A stretch of 64,000 bases of DNA from JAFGHJ01 sp964525555 (GTDB lineage Bacteria; Hydrothermota; UBA3072): the NCBI GenBank assembly GCA_964525555.1, contig CAZGHN010000001.1:186001-250000 (forward strand), written 5' to 3'. The position numbers and the translations under genes are program-made. Of this stretch, positions 18,416 through 27,569 are shown piece after piece. The notes under the pieces are model-generated. The model was not told where the DNA came from. It saw only the letters and a program-made list of their open reading frames with translations, and did not search any database. The first letter of the stretch is position 1; the number at the start of each line of letters is the position of its first letter.

Positions 18416-19615
18416 TCAAAATTTTTCGTTTTCTATCAAACCCTCTAATTGCTGTTCTTTTCTAATTTGTATGAGTTTTTTGCCGTCGTACAAATATTCA
18501 GCAGGAAGCAGTCTGCCGTTATAATTAGAAGCCATGGTACGTGTATAAGCACCACAGCTGTAAATTATGAGTAAATCACCCACGGAAAGCTTAGGAAGTT
18601 CATAAGTGCCAAATTCGTCCGAATTTTCACAGATGGGACCGACAACCCGGGATTTGAATTTTTCGCCCGTTCTCTCTAAAAAAGGCTCTACGTGGTGATA
18701 AGCATTATAAATCGCAGGACGCGGATTATCATTCATACCTGAATCAACAACGTAAAGAGGTAGGCCCTCCCTATACTTTACATCAATAATCCTGGTAATT
18801 ATAAATCCTGATTCTGCAACTAAAAATCTACCCAATTCAAGAAATATTCTCACTTCGTATTTACTGGAAATATCCCTGTAAGTTTCGGTAAGAGTTCCGG
18901 CATCAAAACCATTCTCTTCTTCTTTGTAAGGTATTCCAAAACCACCGCCAAGGTTTATATATTTTATATTCATACCTTTCCCATTGAAAAACTCTATCGC
19001 ATCTTTTATTTTTTCAAGCGCTTCAAAATACGGCTTCGGGGAAAGTAGCTGTGAACCTATATGATAATGTACGCCAACAAGTTCAATTGATTTAAAACTC
19101 TTGGCAACATCATACACTTTATCTAAATCTTCCATATGTATACCAAATTTGCTCCAGGAAGAACCCGTAGAAAGGTGTGAATGCGTTTTAGGGAATATTC
19201 CCGGGTTGATTCTCACAAATGCATTAATTTTTTGTTTTGATTTTTTTGCGCAACCGTCTAAAAGGACAGCCTGAGCAGGAGATTCAAAGTTAAAGAATTC
19301 TATACCCTTATCTATAGCATAGACTATCTCCTCCTCTTTTCTGGCAAGACTATCATAAAGAATTTTATCAGGAGAAATTCCAGCTTGAAGTGCCAAAAAA
19401 ATTTCCCCGGGAGACACCACCTCCACTCCTATATTATGAGTTTTCATAACCTTTAATAGATAAACAGAAGTGTTCGCTTTAACTGCAAAAAAAAGTTCCG
19501 CAAACTCAGAAAAACTTCTCCGAAGAATTTTAGCTTTCTCATTTATTACCCTGCTATCATAAAGATAAAAGGGTGTTTTTATTTTTGTTAAATCTTTTAA
19601 AATTTCTTCAAACAT
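18416..19615 (-). CDS. lysA: diaminopimelate decarboxylase
   Basis: 399 aa PLP enzyme making L-lysine from meso-diaminopimelate. The PLP lysine is Lys46 in FFAVKANTS. The glycine-rich phosphate-binding GGGFGIPY, HYHIGSQL, and the C-terminal CENSDEFG and YSCGAYTRTM segments are all conserved. It stands alone on its own promoter. Its presence, with MurE carrying DNPR, indicates DAP-type peptidoglycan. The ATG at 19615 follows a -10 box by 9 bases and has no Shine-Dalgarno sequence, so a leaderless mRNA is likely. Confidence 0.95.
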   Translation of the reverse strand: MFEEILKDLTKIKTPFYLYDSRVINEKAKILRRSFSEFAELFFAVKANTSVYLLKVMKTHNIGVEVVSPGEIFLALQAGISPDKILYDSLARKEEEIVYAIDKGIEFFNFESPAQAVLLDGCAKKSKQKINAFVRINPGIFPKTHSHLSTGSSWSKFGIHMEDLDKVYDVAKSFKSIELVGVHYHIGSQLLSPKPYFEALEKIKDAIEFFNGKGMNIKYINLGGGFGIPYKEEENGFDAGTLTETYRDISSKYEVRIFLELGRFLVAESGFIITRIIDVKYREGLPLYVVDSGMNDNPRPAIYNAYHHVEPFLERTGEKFKSRVVGPICENSDEFGTYELPKLSVGDLLIIYSCGAYTRTMASNYNGRLLPAEYLYDGKKLIQIRKEQQLEGLIENEKF

Positions 19616-19624
19616 GGCGGTTCA

Positions 19625-19652
19625 ATAATACACGTAACAGAACATTTGTCAA
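19625..19652 (-). promoter_or_regulatory. leaderless-type promoter of lysA
   Basis: Minus strand TTGACA (19652-19647), 16-base spacer, TATTAT (19630-19625), 9 bases to the ATG at 19615. Confidence 0.65.
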
Positions 19653-20040
19653 GCACATATAACAATAAAAAAGAAGTCAGGAGTCAAGAGTCAGAATCCC
19701 TTCACAACCCCAAAAAAATATTTAGACATGATTAACAGGATTTACTGGATTTTTACTATACTTTTTTCCTATTACTAGAAACTGAGACCTGGTATCTGGT
19801 ACCTAAGTATAGCCACGAAGGCACTAAGAAAAAATTTATTTGTTGTTTTCCCTATTCAACCATTCAACAATCTAACTGATTCGAAGAATCTACATTTTGA
19901 TTTCTAAATTTCAACGTCGCTCTTTTTTTCAAAAAACAAAGAACTAACTGCTATCACTACAATAATCGAGGGGGTTGCGCTAAGTAAAGATTTATATAAA
20001 TTATAGCTGAAAACTCTAAACTGCTTAAATGACAATAAAA
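19653..20040 (+). repeat. long intergenic region: repeat mosaic then rimP leader
   Basis: 19670-19900 is repeat mosaic. It holds GTCAGGAGTCAAGAGTCAG (family D), ATGATTAACAGGATTTACTG, a wobbly ACCTGGTATCTGGTACC, AGCCACGAAGGCACTAAG (family A, ~19812), reverse family E ATTCAACCATTCAACAATC, and mini-hairpin GATTC-GAA-GAATC (19878-19890). 19975-20002 holds a possible promoter, TTGCGC, 16 bases, TAAATT, for the rimP operon. No gene. Confidence 0.55.
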
Positions 20041-20046
20041 AATAAG

Positions 20047-20096
20047 TATAATAAGGCATCCGAAAAAGGATGCCAAATGGATGGAATTATTCATCC
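20047..20096 (+). promoter_or_regulatory. tandem hairpins in the rimP-nusA-infB leader
   Basis: After a TATAAT-like box (20047-20052) come two adjacent stem-loops. GGCATCC (20055-20061) pairs with GGATGCC (20068-20074); GGATGGA (20079-20085) pairs with TTCATCC (20090-20096). Both stems share the GGATG/CATCC word, so they can exchange partners, as an attenuator or autoregulatory leader could. The operon encodes NusA, a termination factor, which makes autogenous control plausible but unproven. There is no poly-U after either stem. Confidence 0.4.
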
Positions 20097-20109
20097 TTAA
20101 ATTGAAAAT

Positions 20110-20382
20110 ATGGAAAAGGTTAAAGAAAAATTAAAAGAAAAAATTGATTTTGTGCTCTCAAACATGAGAGAAGATTTCTCTCTTAAAGAACTAATTATTG
20201 AGAGAAACAGCAAAACAAACCTTCTAAAAGTCTTCGTAGACAGACCAGGAGGTATTACAATTGATGATTGCGCACAGATATCAAAAAAACTATCCGTTCA
20301 TCTCGATGTCTTAGATCTCATTAAAGGATCTTACAGACTCGAGGTTTCATCTCCCGGAGCTGAAAATAAGGAGGAAAGATGA
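20110..20382 (+). CDS. rimP: ribosome maturation factor RimP, short form
   Basis: 90 aa, against about 150 for usual RimP. The N-terminal alpha/beta domain is complete and reaches the signature YRLEVSSPG. The protein then stops after AENKEER, so the C-terminal SH3-like domain is absent. The stop overlaps the nusA start by four bases with GGAGG inside the 3' end, so coupling is tight and no frameshift relic is visible downstream. RimP assists 30S subunit assembly. The order rimP-nusA-infB is the standard one and supports the name despite the short length. Confidence 0.85.
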   Translation: MEKVKEKLKEKIDFVLSNMREDFSLKELIIERNSKTNLLKVFVDRPGGITIDDCAQISKKLSVHLDVLDLIKGSYRLEVSSPGAENKEER

Positions 20383-21653
20383 TAAATAAGAGCATAGTTA
20401 CAATGCTATCAGAACTCGCAACAGAAAGGGATTTAGGAAAAGACTTTGTCCTCCAAACCCTCAAAGAAAGCCTTATTACTGCCGCCAGAAAAAAGTATGG
20501 TCGAGCAGAAAATTTAGGTTGTGAAATATCAGAGGCTTCAGGAAGCATAAAGCTCTTTCTTGAAAAAACCGTAACAGAAAATGTTACTGATCCAGAAATC
20601 GAAATATCTCTTAAAGAGGCTCGTAAAATAAAACCTACAATAGAAGTAGGAGCAACTTTCAAGGAAGAGATACCCGTTGATGAATTCGGGAGAAATGCAA
20701 TAAACATCGTAAAAAACACATTAATCCAAAGAATCAAAACAAATGAAAAAGAAATGCTATATGAGAAATACAAAAATAGAAAGGGGGAATTAGTTTCAGG
20801 CACCGTATCGCGCATTTACTCGACCGGAGCATATATAAAGATAGGAGAAATCGAAGCTTTCCTGTCAAGAGAAGAACAAATACCTAATGAACGTCTTCGA
20901 AGAGGGTCCCAAATAAAAGCTTTGATAAAAAACATTACTACAAGTCCAGAAGAAGGCGACGAAGAAAGAGTTAGAATAAAAGGTCCAGTTGTATATCTTT
21001 CCAGAATCGAACCTGAATTTGTAGCACGATTGCTAGAATTTGAAATACCTGAAGTACTTCATTCAAAGGTTGAAATAAAAGATATAGCAAGAAAACCGGG
21101 AGAAAGAGCAAAAGTTGCTGTATATTCACAAAACGAGAAAGTTGATGCAGTAGGTTCATGTGTCGGTCATAAAGGAAGCAGGATAAAATCAATCGTAAGA
21201 GAACTATCCGGAGAACGAGTAGATGTTGTACATTGGAAAGAAGATAAGGTAAAATATGCTGAAAAAGCTCTGTCCCCTGTAAAAGTTATAGAATCCAAAA
21301 AAATTGGTAAGAATAAAATACTATGTATAGTTCCGGATGATGAATTGACCGGAGCTATTGGAAAATTAGGCGAAAATGTTTCTTTAGCCTCAGAACTCAC
21401 AGGTGTTAAAATTGATATAAAAGTAAAAAGTGAATATAGAAAAGAAAAAGAAAACGAAGAAAGAAGTAAAATTACCATCAATGATCTAGATATAAGTGAT
21501 CACCTCAAAAAGATTCTCAAAAAAGAAGGACTTAAAAACGCTCAGGATATATTATCAAGAAACGACGAAGAATTGACTTCTATCAAAGGAATTGGAAAAA
21601 AGAAATTAGAAGCAATTCATAAATCTATCCATAAATCAATAAACAAGGAGTGA
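20379..21653 (+). CDS. nusA: transcription termination/antitermination protein NusA
   Basis: 424 aa. The N-terminal RNA polymerase-binding domain is ~1-130, with the LITAARKKYG segment. The S1 domain is ~135-200 (GTVSRIYSTGAYIKI). Tandem KH domains are ~215-345, with CVGHKGSRIKSIVREL in KH1 and GAIGKLGENVSLASEL in KH2. A charged linker leads to a C-terminal helix-hairpin-helix (ELTSIKGIGKKKLEAI). It modulates pausing, termination and antitermination. It overlaps rimP by four bases, with a one-base gap to infB. Confidence 0.96.
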   Translation: MINKSIVTMLSELATERDLGKDFVLQTLKESLITAARKKYGRAENLGCEISEASGSIKLFLEKTVTENVTDPEIEISLKEARKIKPTIEVGATFKEEIPVDEFGRNAINIVKNTLIQRIKTNEKEMLYEKYKNRKGELVSGTVSRIYSTGAYIKIGEIEAFLSREEQIPNERLRRGSQIKALIKNITTSPEEGDEERVRIKGPVVYLSRIEPEFVARLLEFEIPEVLHSKVEIKDIARKPGERAKVAVYSQNEKVDAVGSCVGHKGSRIKSIVRELSGERVDVVHWKEDKVKYAEKALSPVKVIESKKIGKNKILCIVPDDELTGAIGKLGENVSLASELTGVKIDIKVKSEYRKEKENEERSKITINDLDISDHLKKILKKEGLKNAQDILSRNDEELTSIKGIGKKKLEAIHKSIHKSINKE

Positions 21654-21654
21654 T

Positions 21655-23736
21655 ATGACAAAAAAGAAAGAGCATAAAATAAGAATACATAAATTAGCTA
21701 AAGATTTGGATATCACAAACAAGGAACTGCTTGAATTATTAAAAAGTGAAGGTATCGATGCTAAATCCGCTCTTTCTTCAATAACTGAAAATGAAGCGAA
21801 AAAAATAAAAAAGAAACTAAAAGGAAAAAAAGTCAAAAAAATATCAACTACAAAAACGAAAAAGGCTAAAAAAGAAAAAAAAGTAAAAGTTGAAAAGAAA
21901 AAAAAGCGTGTAAAGAAAAAGAAAAAAGAAGAAAAAGTTGAAGCTAAAGAAGAAAAACCAAAAGAAGAAGTAGTATTAGAAAAAGAAAAACCAAAAGTAA
22001 AAGATAAAATAGTAGAAGTATACGAAGTAAATTCTGTCAAAGAACTGGCAACTTCGATGGGCATACAATCAAGTAGCATAATAAAAGCATGCCTTAAACT
22101 TGGTCTCCAGGTTACTATAAACCAAAACTTAGATTTCGATACAACACATCTAATAGCCGAAGAATTCGGATACAAAGTAAAATTACACGAACCGGAAGAA
22201 GCTCCAAAAATAGAAAAAGAAACTTACAATATCAAAAAGAAACCTCCGGTTGTAACTATTATGGGACACGTTGACCATGGAAAAACAACGTTACTCGATT
22301 ATATAAGAAAAACCCAGGTAGCAAAACATGAATCAGGCGGAATTACGCAAAAAATTGGAGCATACCATATAAACTACAACAATCATAAAATTACTTTTAT
22401 CGATACACCAGGTCATGAGGCATTTACAGCAATGAGAGCCAGGGGGGCTACTGTTACCGATATTATAGTTTTGGTTGTCGCAGCTAATGACGGGGTAAAA
22501 GACCAAACGATAGAAGCAATAAATCACGCAAAAGCTGCTAATGTTCCTATAATTGTAGCTATAAATAAAATAGATTTACCTGCTGCCAATCCTCATAAAG
22601 TAATGACAGATTTAGCCGAAAAGGGTATTTTAGCTCACGAATTTGGAGGTAATGTAATAGCAGTAAATATATCAGCATTAAAGGGTAACGGTGTTGATGA
22701 ACTATTAGATGCAATTTTACTACAATCAGAAGATTTGAATCTTAAAGCCCCTTGTGAAGGTCCAGGCAGTGGAATAATCCTGGAGACTCAAATCAAAAAA
22801 GGTATAGGAAATGTTGCAACTGTTGTTGTTAAAGAAGGCCAAATCAAAGTCGGGGATTCATTTGTAGCAGGTTCTACTTATGGCAAAGTTCGCTTAATTC
22901 TTGACGAAAATGACAACCGCTTAAAAACTGCTGAAGTTTCTTCAGCAGTTCAGATTTCACAGTTTGCATCTCTTCCCAAGGCAGGAAATACCTTTATGGT
23001 TATTCAAAGTCAAAAAACAGCAAGAATTATATCCGAAGAAAGAAAAAACACTCATAAAGAGAAGAAAGATACTTCTGCGGTAAGTCTTGCAAATCTCTAT
23101 GAAAAAATAAAAGAGGATAAAAAACAAGTTTTAAAGATAGTAATAAAAGGCGATGACGCTGGCTCTGTTGATGCATTAGCAAAATCTATTGAAAGTCTAC
23201 CTAAGAAAAAGATTGAAATAAAAGTTATTCATTCTGGTGTCGGTCCAATAACAGAAAATGATGTTATGCTCGCCCAAGCATCTGAAGCTGTAATTATTGG
23301 CTTTAAAGTTAGGGCTCACGCACAAACTAAAGAAGAAGCAAAGAAACGTGGAGTAGAAATAAAAACCTATGATGTGATTTTTGAAATAGCTGAAGATATT
23401 AAGAAAGCCATGCTCGGTTTATTAGAACCAGAAAAAGAAGAAGTGAAATGCGGTGAAATAGAAATCAAAAAAGTCTTTGAAGGCTCTAATATCGGGAAAG
23501 TAGCAGGATGTTTTGTCACCTCAGGTGAAGTTCATAATAACGATATTGTTTATGTAATCAGAGAAGGACAGGAACTCGTAAAAACAAAAATCGGAACTCT
23601 TAAAAGATTTAATGAGGATGCTAAATCGGTACTTGAAGGCTACGAATGTGGAATTAGGCTAGTAAATTTCGACACTTTTAAAGAGGGCGATATAATAGAA
23701 AGTTATAAGGTTATCGAAAAAGAGAAAAAACTTTAA
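21655..23736 (+). CDS. infB: translation initiation factor IF-2
   Basis: 693 aa GTPase that places initiator tRNA on the 30S subunit. Two IF2_N-like modules (IRIHKLAKDLDITNKELL at the start and VYEVNSVKELATSMGI near residue 122) flank a very lysine-rich linker. The G domain shows GHVDHGKTT, DTPGHEAF and NKIDLPAANPHK. The switch I segment reads GGITQKIGAYHI, with Lys where His is usual in many bacteria. Domains II-IV follow. A perfect 11-base inverted repeat sits inside the gene at 22926-22950. Operon position after nusA is canonical. Confidence 0.97.
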   Translation: MTKKKEHKIRIHKLAKDLDITNKELLELLKSEGIDAKSALSSITENEAKKIKKKLKGKKVKKISTTKTKKAKKEKKVKVEKKKKRVKKKKKEEKVEAKEEKPKEEVVLEKEKPKVKDKIVEVYEVNSVKELATSMGIQSSSIIKACLKLGLQVTINQNLDFDTTHLIAEEFGYKVKLHEPEEAPKIEKETYNIKKKPPVVTIMGHVDHGKTTLLDYIRKTQVAKHESGGITQKIGAYHINYNNHKITFIDTPGHEAFTAMRARGATVTDIIVLVVAANDGVKDQTIEAINHAKAANVPIIVAINKIDLPAANPHKVMTDLAEKGILAHEFGGNVIAVNISALKGNGVDELLDAILLQSEDLNLKAPCEGPGSGIILETQIKKGIGNVATVVVKEGQIKVGDSFVAGSTYGKVRLILDENDNRLKTAEVSSAVQISQFASLPKAGNTFMVIQSQKTARIISEERKNTHKEKKDTSAVSLANLYEKIKEDKKQVLKIVIKGDDAGSVDALAKSIESLPKKKIEIKVIHSGVGPITENDVMLAQASEAVIIGFKVRAHAQTKEEAKKRGVEIKTYDVIFEIAEDIKKAMLGLLEPEKEEVKCGEIEIKKVFEGSNIGKVAGCFVTSGEVHNNDIVYVIREGQELVKTKIGTLKRFNEDAKSVLEGYECGIRLVNFDTFKEGDIIESYKVIEKEKKL
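22926..22950 (+). repeat. perfect 11-bp inverted repeat inside infB
   Basis: AACTGCTGAAG, loop TTT, CTTCAGCAGTT. It encodes residues in the domain II region, TAEVSSAV. The stem is perfect and the loop tight, so it would fold in mRNA; no poly-U follows. Confidence 0.5.
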
Positions 23737-23740
23737 AAAA

Positions 23741-24073
23741 ATGTTTGTTGGTATTAGTAAGGTTGAAATTTTCCTTCCGGGCTTAAACTCCCTAAAATCA
23801 AAAAGAAGAATCATTAACAGTATTAAAGGCAAAATACGCTCAAAATTTAATGTGGGTATAAGCGAAATTGATTACTTGGACAAATGGCAGCGTTCATTAA
23901 TCGGTATTGTAGCGGTTTCCAACGATTCTAAATTTCTACAATCATCCCTCAATAAGATAGTAAATCAAATAAAAGAATTCAAAGACATAAATATTTTAGA
24001 CTGGAGTATAAAAATAAATAATGACTTTGAGACAGAAAAGAGTGAATTCATATATAATGAAAATAATCCCTGA
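23741..24073 (+). CDS. YlxP-like DUF503 family protein
   Basis: 110 aa. The N-terminus MFVGISKVEIFLPGLNSLKS and the following KSKRRIINSIKGKI match the DUF503/YlxP family, which commonly sits between infB and rbfA, as here. It has been linked to ribosome assembly by context, but no activity is visible. Four bases separate it from infB, and its 3' end overlaps the rbfA start by 53 bases. Confidence 0.85.
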   Translation: MFVGISKVEIFLPGLNSLKSKRRIINSIKGKIRSKFNVGISEIDYLDKWQRSLIGIVAVSNDSKFLQSSLNKIVNQIKEFKDINILDWSIKINNDFETEKSEFIYNENNP

Positions 24074-24362
24074 AATTATCGAAAAAGACCTTAATGATCC
24101 CAGGATAGGTCTCGTTACGATAACATCAGTCGAGTGTAGTGCGGATTTAAAACATGCCAATATTAATTTCACCGTCCATGGCGGAGAAAAATCGGGCAAA
24201 TCAAATAGTAAAATCCTTAACCGTGCAAGTGGATTCATACAACACGAACTCGCAAGACGTATTAAAATGAAAAACACACCTAAACTTAATTTTATATACA
24301 GCCCAATAATGGATAAAATGGAAAGAATAGAAAAGCTTTTAAAAGACGAAAGTGAGGAATAG
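24021..24362 (+). CDS. rbfA: ribosome-binding factor A
   Basis: 113 aa KH-like factor for 30S maturation and cold adaptation. The start MTLRQKRVNSYIMKIIPEII aligns with the normal RbfA N-terminus, and the conserved core DPRIGLVTITSVECSADLKH is present. The body is of normal length with a short tail. The start lies 53 bases inside the DUF503 gene, in another frame, without an obvious alternative. Confidence 0.93.
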   Translation: MTLRQKRVNSYIMKIIPEIIEKDLNDPRIGLVTITSVECSADLKHANINFTVHGGEKSGKSNSKILNRASGFIQHELARRIKMKNTPKLNFIYSPIMDKMERIEKLLKDESEE

Positions 24363-24364
24363 AT

Positions 24365-25330
24365 TTGAAAAGTTGGCAAGAAGCCTTTAAAATAATTCAT
24401 AATAATAAGAAATTTTTAATAGTTTCTCACAAAAATCCGGATGGAGATTCAATAGGTTCTGAAATAGCGCTTGCACTGGCATTGAAAAAACTAAATAAAG
24501 ATGTTCATATTTATAATTCAGACCAACCACCTATGAGATACTCAAAATTTCCTAAAGCATCTCTTATAAAAACCGAGAAGAAAGATTTTGAAGAAGATGT
24601 AACTATTTTTGTAGATTGTGCAGAAATTGACCGAATAGGAAAGATCAAAGACAATATCGATTTTTCAAAACCTATCATAAATATCGATCATCACATTGGT
24701 AATTCGAAATTCGGAACAGTAAACGTTTTAAAACCCGATTATTCATCAACTGCAGAAATCATATACAAAATGATAAAGAATGAAATTACTGTAGACAAAG
24801 AAATTGCCACATATTTATATATTGGAATATTGACAGATACAGGAGCATTTCGTTATCCAAACACAACATCGCATTCCTTAAGAGTAGCATCAGAGCTAGT
24901 TGCTTATGGCGTAATTGCTTCGCAAGTCTCAGAATTCATATGGTTTACAGATCCGGAAGCAAGAATCAAACTTTTAGGCGAAGTTCTACGTACAATGGAC
25001 TTATATGATAAAATAAGTATAATGTTAGTAACAAAAGAAATGCTAAAAAAACATGGGGCAAGAGAAGAAGATACTGAAGAATTTATTGACTATGGACTTG
25101 CAATACAAGGTGTTGTAACTGCTGCTATAATAAAAGAAAGAGAAGACGGAATATTAAAAATTTCCTTACGTTCAAAGAATAGTGTTCCCGTTCAAGAACT
25201 TGCAGTAAAATACGGAGGCGGCGGGCACAGAACAGCATCCGGATTTACAGTTAAAAAAAACATAGAAGAATTTAAACAAGAATTAAAAGAAGAACTTAAA
25301 AAACTAGTCACAAAATATAATCATACCTAA
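24365..25330 (+). CDS. nrnA: DHH family phosphoesterase, NrnA-type
   Basis: 321 aa. Bifunctional oligoribonuclease/PAP phosphatase-like. DHH motifs are visible: HKNPDGDSIGS, VDCAEIDR and NIDHHIGN; the C-terminal DHHA1 domain has GGGGHRTASGF. It degrades nano-RNAs and recycles pAp in relatives. The start is TTG, preceded by GTGAGGA at good spacing, two bases after rbfA. It ends the operon and overlaps the convergent trkA stop by four bases. truB, ribF and rpsO, which often follow rbfA-nrnA, are absent here. Confidence 0.93.
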   Translation: MKSWQEAFKIIHNNKKFLIVSHKNPDGDSIGSEIALALALKKLNKDVHIYNSDQPPMRYSKFPKASLIKTEKKDFEEDVTIFVDCAEIDRIGKIKDNIDFSKPIINIDHHIGNSKFGTVNVLKPDYSSTAEIIYKMIKNEITVDKEIATYLYIGILTDTGAFRYPNTTSHSLRVASELVAYGVIASQVSEFIWFTDPEARIKLLGEVLRTMDLYDKISIMLVTKEMLKKHGAREEDTEEFIDYGLAIQGVVTAAIIKEREDGILKISLRSKNSVPVQELAVKYGGGGHRTASGFTVKKNIEEFKQELKEELKKLVTKYNHT

Positions 25331-26016
25331 ATTTTTATTCTCCTATTTATACCCATAAATTTTGCAGCTTTTCTAATTGATTCAAGAGGCGCAGTTATAA
25401 ATACTTCATCCCCCCCATATATCTTGCGATTACCCCTGGGTACACAAAATTCATCTTCCTCTTTTCTGAAAATCCCGTTTATAAGACAATCCGATGGAAA
25501 TCTATCGTCAGAAGCTATTTGCGCAATAGTCATCTCCACAATACCTGAATTTTGCGGAATTTTTATTATTGCAATGGCTCCTCTGCCACCCCTAAAAGTA
25601 TAAACTATTGAAACTTCAGGTTCTTCAATTTCAAAAACAAGAGGAGTAGCACTTAGTTCAACAACATTTATAGCATCAGTAGCACCCGCCCGTTCATAGA
25701 CAGGTTTATATGAAGGGTCTCTCATCCTTGCGTATATTCTAGGTACACCAAAACTATTTGCAATTATTGTAAGAGACAGGTTATCGGCATCCGAACGCAT
25801 AGAGGCTACAGCAACATCTGCTTTTTCTATACCTGCCTCTTTCAATATACTTATTTCTGTAGCACTTCCTTTTATTGCGACAACCCCAAATCTTTCGTAT
25901 ATATATTCACAAACTTCCGGTCTTTCATCAATAACTACCACGTCGTGTTTCGAAGCAGTCAATTTCTTTGCAACATTCCTACCAAGAAGACCTCCACCGG
26001 CAATAATCACATACAT
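25327..26016 (-). CDS. trkA: Trk/Ktr potassium uptake regulator, single-RCK TrkA
   Basis: 229 aa, i.e. one RCK_N plus RCK_C unit, as in half of the E. coli protein. The Rossmann motif GGGLLGRNVAKKL, an acidic end to beta-2 (VVVIDERPEVC) and GSATEISIL are present. It binds nucleotides and gates TrkH at the inner face of the cytoplasmic membrane. GGAGGT stands 7 bases before the ATG. It follows trkH by 9 bases in an operon and is convergent with nrnA. Confidence 0.93.
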   Translation of the reverse strand: MYVIIAGGGLLGRNVAKKLTASKHDVVVIDERPEVCEYIYERFGVVAIKGSATEISILKEAGIEKADVAVASMRSDADNLSLTIIANSFGVPRIYARMRDPSYKPVYERAGATDAINVVELSATPLVFEIEEPEVSIVYTFRGGRGAIAIIKIPQNSGIVEMTIAQIASDDRFPSDCLINGIFRKEEDEFCVPRGNRKIYGGDEVFITAPLESIRKAAKFMGINRRIKI

Positions 26017-26025
26017 TCAAACCTC

Positions 26026-27519
26026 CTATTTCCATGTATTTTTATAAAATAACATAAGTATTGGTAATATCTCCAATCTTCCTGCAAGCATACCTATTAT
26101 ATAAGTAAGTTTTACTATAGGAGAAAGATTTATCATTCCTTTACCGGTAATATAACAAGGCCCTACATTACCAAGAGCAGAAGCCATTCCAGAAAAGGAT
26201 TCAAGCGCACCAAAATTACTGAAAAAGGCGGTTATTAAACCCCCTATACCAAGTAAGAAAATCCATGCTGCGAATAAAGCAGAGACTCTTCTAATCTCTT
26301 CAAAATCCATTTTATTTCCATCAATCATAACAAAACTTACGGCATTACTGGGATAAACAATTGACAAAATTTTAGATCTCATAAGTTTAAACATAATCCC
26401 AACACGTAAAACCTTCAATCCTCCAGCAGTAGAACCAACACAACCGCCAATTACCATCAAAAAAAGAAAAATCTGTTTGGATACTCCTCTGTAAATTGGA
26501 CCAGCAATATCCTGGGTTCCATAACCTGTTGTAGTCATAATTGAAACAACCTGGAAAATAGAGTTTCTGACTAAATCAGGAGAAAGAACTTTGTATAAAT
26601 AAAATTGTTTCAGGATAATAATACAAGAAGCCAAACATATAAAGAACCAGAATAGCTTAATTTCAAAGGAATCCCACAAAGCTTTAATTTCACCCTGAAT
26701 AACCCTGTAATGAAAAAGAAAGTTCATCCCCCCGAAAAGCATAAATAAAATTATGGTCCATTCAATAATATTTGATAATCGATATTTCATCGCAGAATAA
26801 TATCCTATACTCAAATCATGAGTCGAAAATCCTCCAGTAGAAAGAGTTGTAAAGGAATGTGTAATCGCATCGAAAAGATTTAATCCTTCGATTTTCAATA
26901 AATAAACAAGAAAAAAAGTCAAACATCCATAGATAACCCATAGAATTCTGACAGTATTGAATAATCCCGGTGCTATTCTTTTAGTCCTAATCTTATGACT
27001 TTCCCCTGCGAAAAGTTCAGGAGCTACTCCGCTTTGATAAACAATGAGCAGAGCAAAACTAAGTATACCAAGACCTCCTACCCACTGAGTTAAAGCTCTA
27101 TAGAAAAGTATAGAACGGCTTTTCATATCAAGATCCGAAAACATGGTTATTCCGGTAGTCGTAAAACCGGAAACCGTCTCGAAAAACGAATCAATAAAAC
27201 TTGCATGAAATCCAAGCAAATAAGGAAAAGAACCTATTAAAGAAACAATAATCCAAGAAAGAGAAGCAATCAACATCCCTTGTTTATGATTAATCCTTTG
27301 CAAAGGTTTCCCACCTTTTAAAACAAGACCGATAATTAAAGAGATAATAGCCGGAATTAAAAAAGACTTCAAGTTAACAAAATCTCTAAGATATATATAA
27401 TCTACGATTAGAGGAATTAAAAAAAGAAAACTAAAATATATTAAAATAATACCAAGATACCCCAAAACTGGAGAAATCTCAAATAAGAACCGGGCAAATA
27501 ATCTTTTACGGATCTTCAT
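26026..27519 (-). CDS. trkH: Trk-type potassium transporter membrane subunit
   Basis: 497 aa with about ten hydrophobic membrane segments. The selectivity-filter-like loops are recognisable: SGFTTTGITMF, TLSTGGFSTHD, STAGGLKVLR and ALGNVGPCY. It imports K+ with the partner TrkA encoded immediately downstream. The start at 27519 follows a promoter -10 box by 9 bases with no ribosome binding site, suggesting a leaderless trkH-trkA mRNA. Confidence 0.95.
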   Translation of the reverse strand: MKIRKRLFARFLFEISPVLGYLGIILIYFSFLFLIPLIVDYIYLRDFVNLKSFLIPAIISLIIGLVLKGGKPLQRINHKQGMLIASLSWIIVSLIGSFPYLLGFHASFIDSFFETVSGFTTTGITMFSDLDMKSRSILFYRALTQWVGGLGILSFALLIVYQSGVAPELFAGESHKIRTKRIAPGLFNTVRILWVIYGCLTFFLVYLLKIEGLNLFDAITHSFTTLSTGGFSTHDLSIGYYSAMKYRLSNIIEWTIILFMLFGGMNFLFHYRVIQGEIKALWDSFEIKLFWFFICLASCIIILKQFYLYKVLSPDLVRNSIFQVVSIMTTTGYGTQDIAGPIYRGVSKQIFLFLMVIGGCVGSTAGGLKVLRVGIMFKLMRSKILSIVYPSNAVSFVMIDGNKMDFEEIRRVSALFAAWIFLLGIGGLITAFFSNFGALESFSGMASALGNVGPCYITGKGMINLSPIVKLTYIIGMLAGRLEILPILMLFYKNTWK

Positions 27520-27528
27520 TTATAATAC

Positions 27529-27557
27529 AAGATATGAATTTACGACCCAAATGTCAA
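27529..27557 (-). promoter_or_regulatory. leaderless-type promoter of trkH-trkA
   Basis: Minus strand TTGACA (27557-27552), 17-base spacer, TATCTT (27534-27529), 9 bases to the ATG at 27519. A TATTAT also lies at 27527-27522 with a longer spacer. Confidence 0.55.
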
Positions 27558-27569
27558 CGCTCCCATTTT

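Noticed and set aside
19960..20040. tRNA or small RNA before rimP (as metY in E. coli)
   Set aside because: No cloverleaf arms or anticodon stem can be drawn; only a possible promoter is visible.
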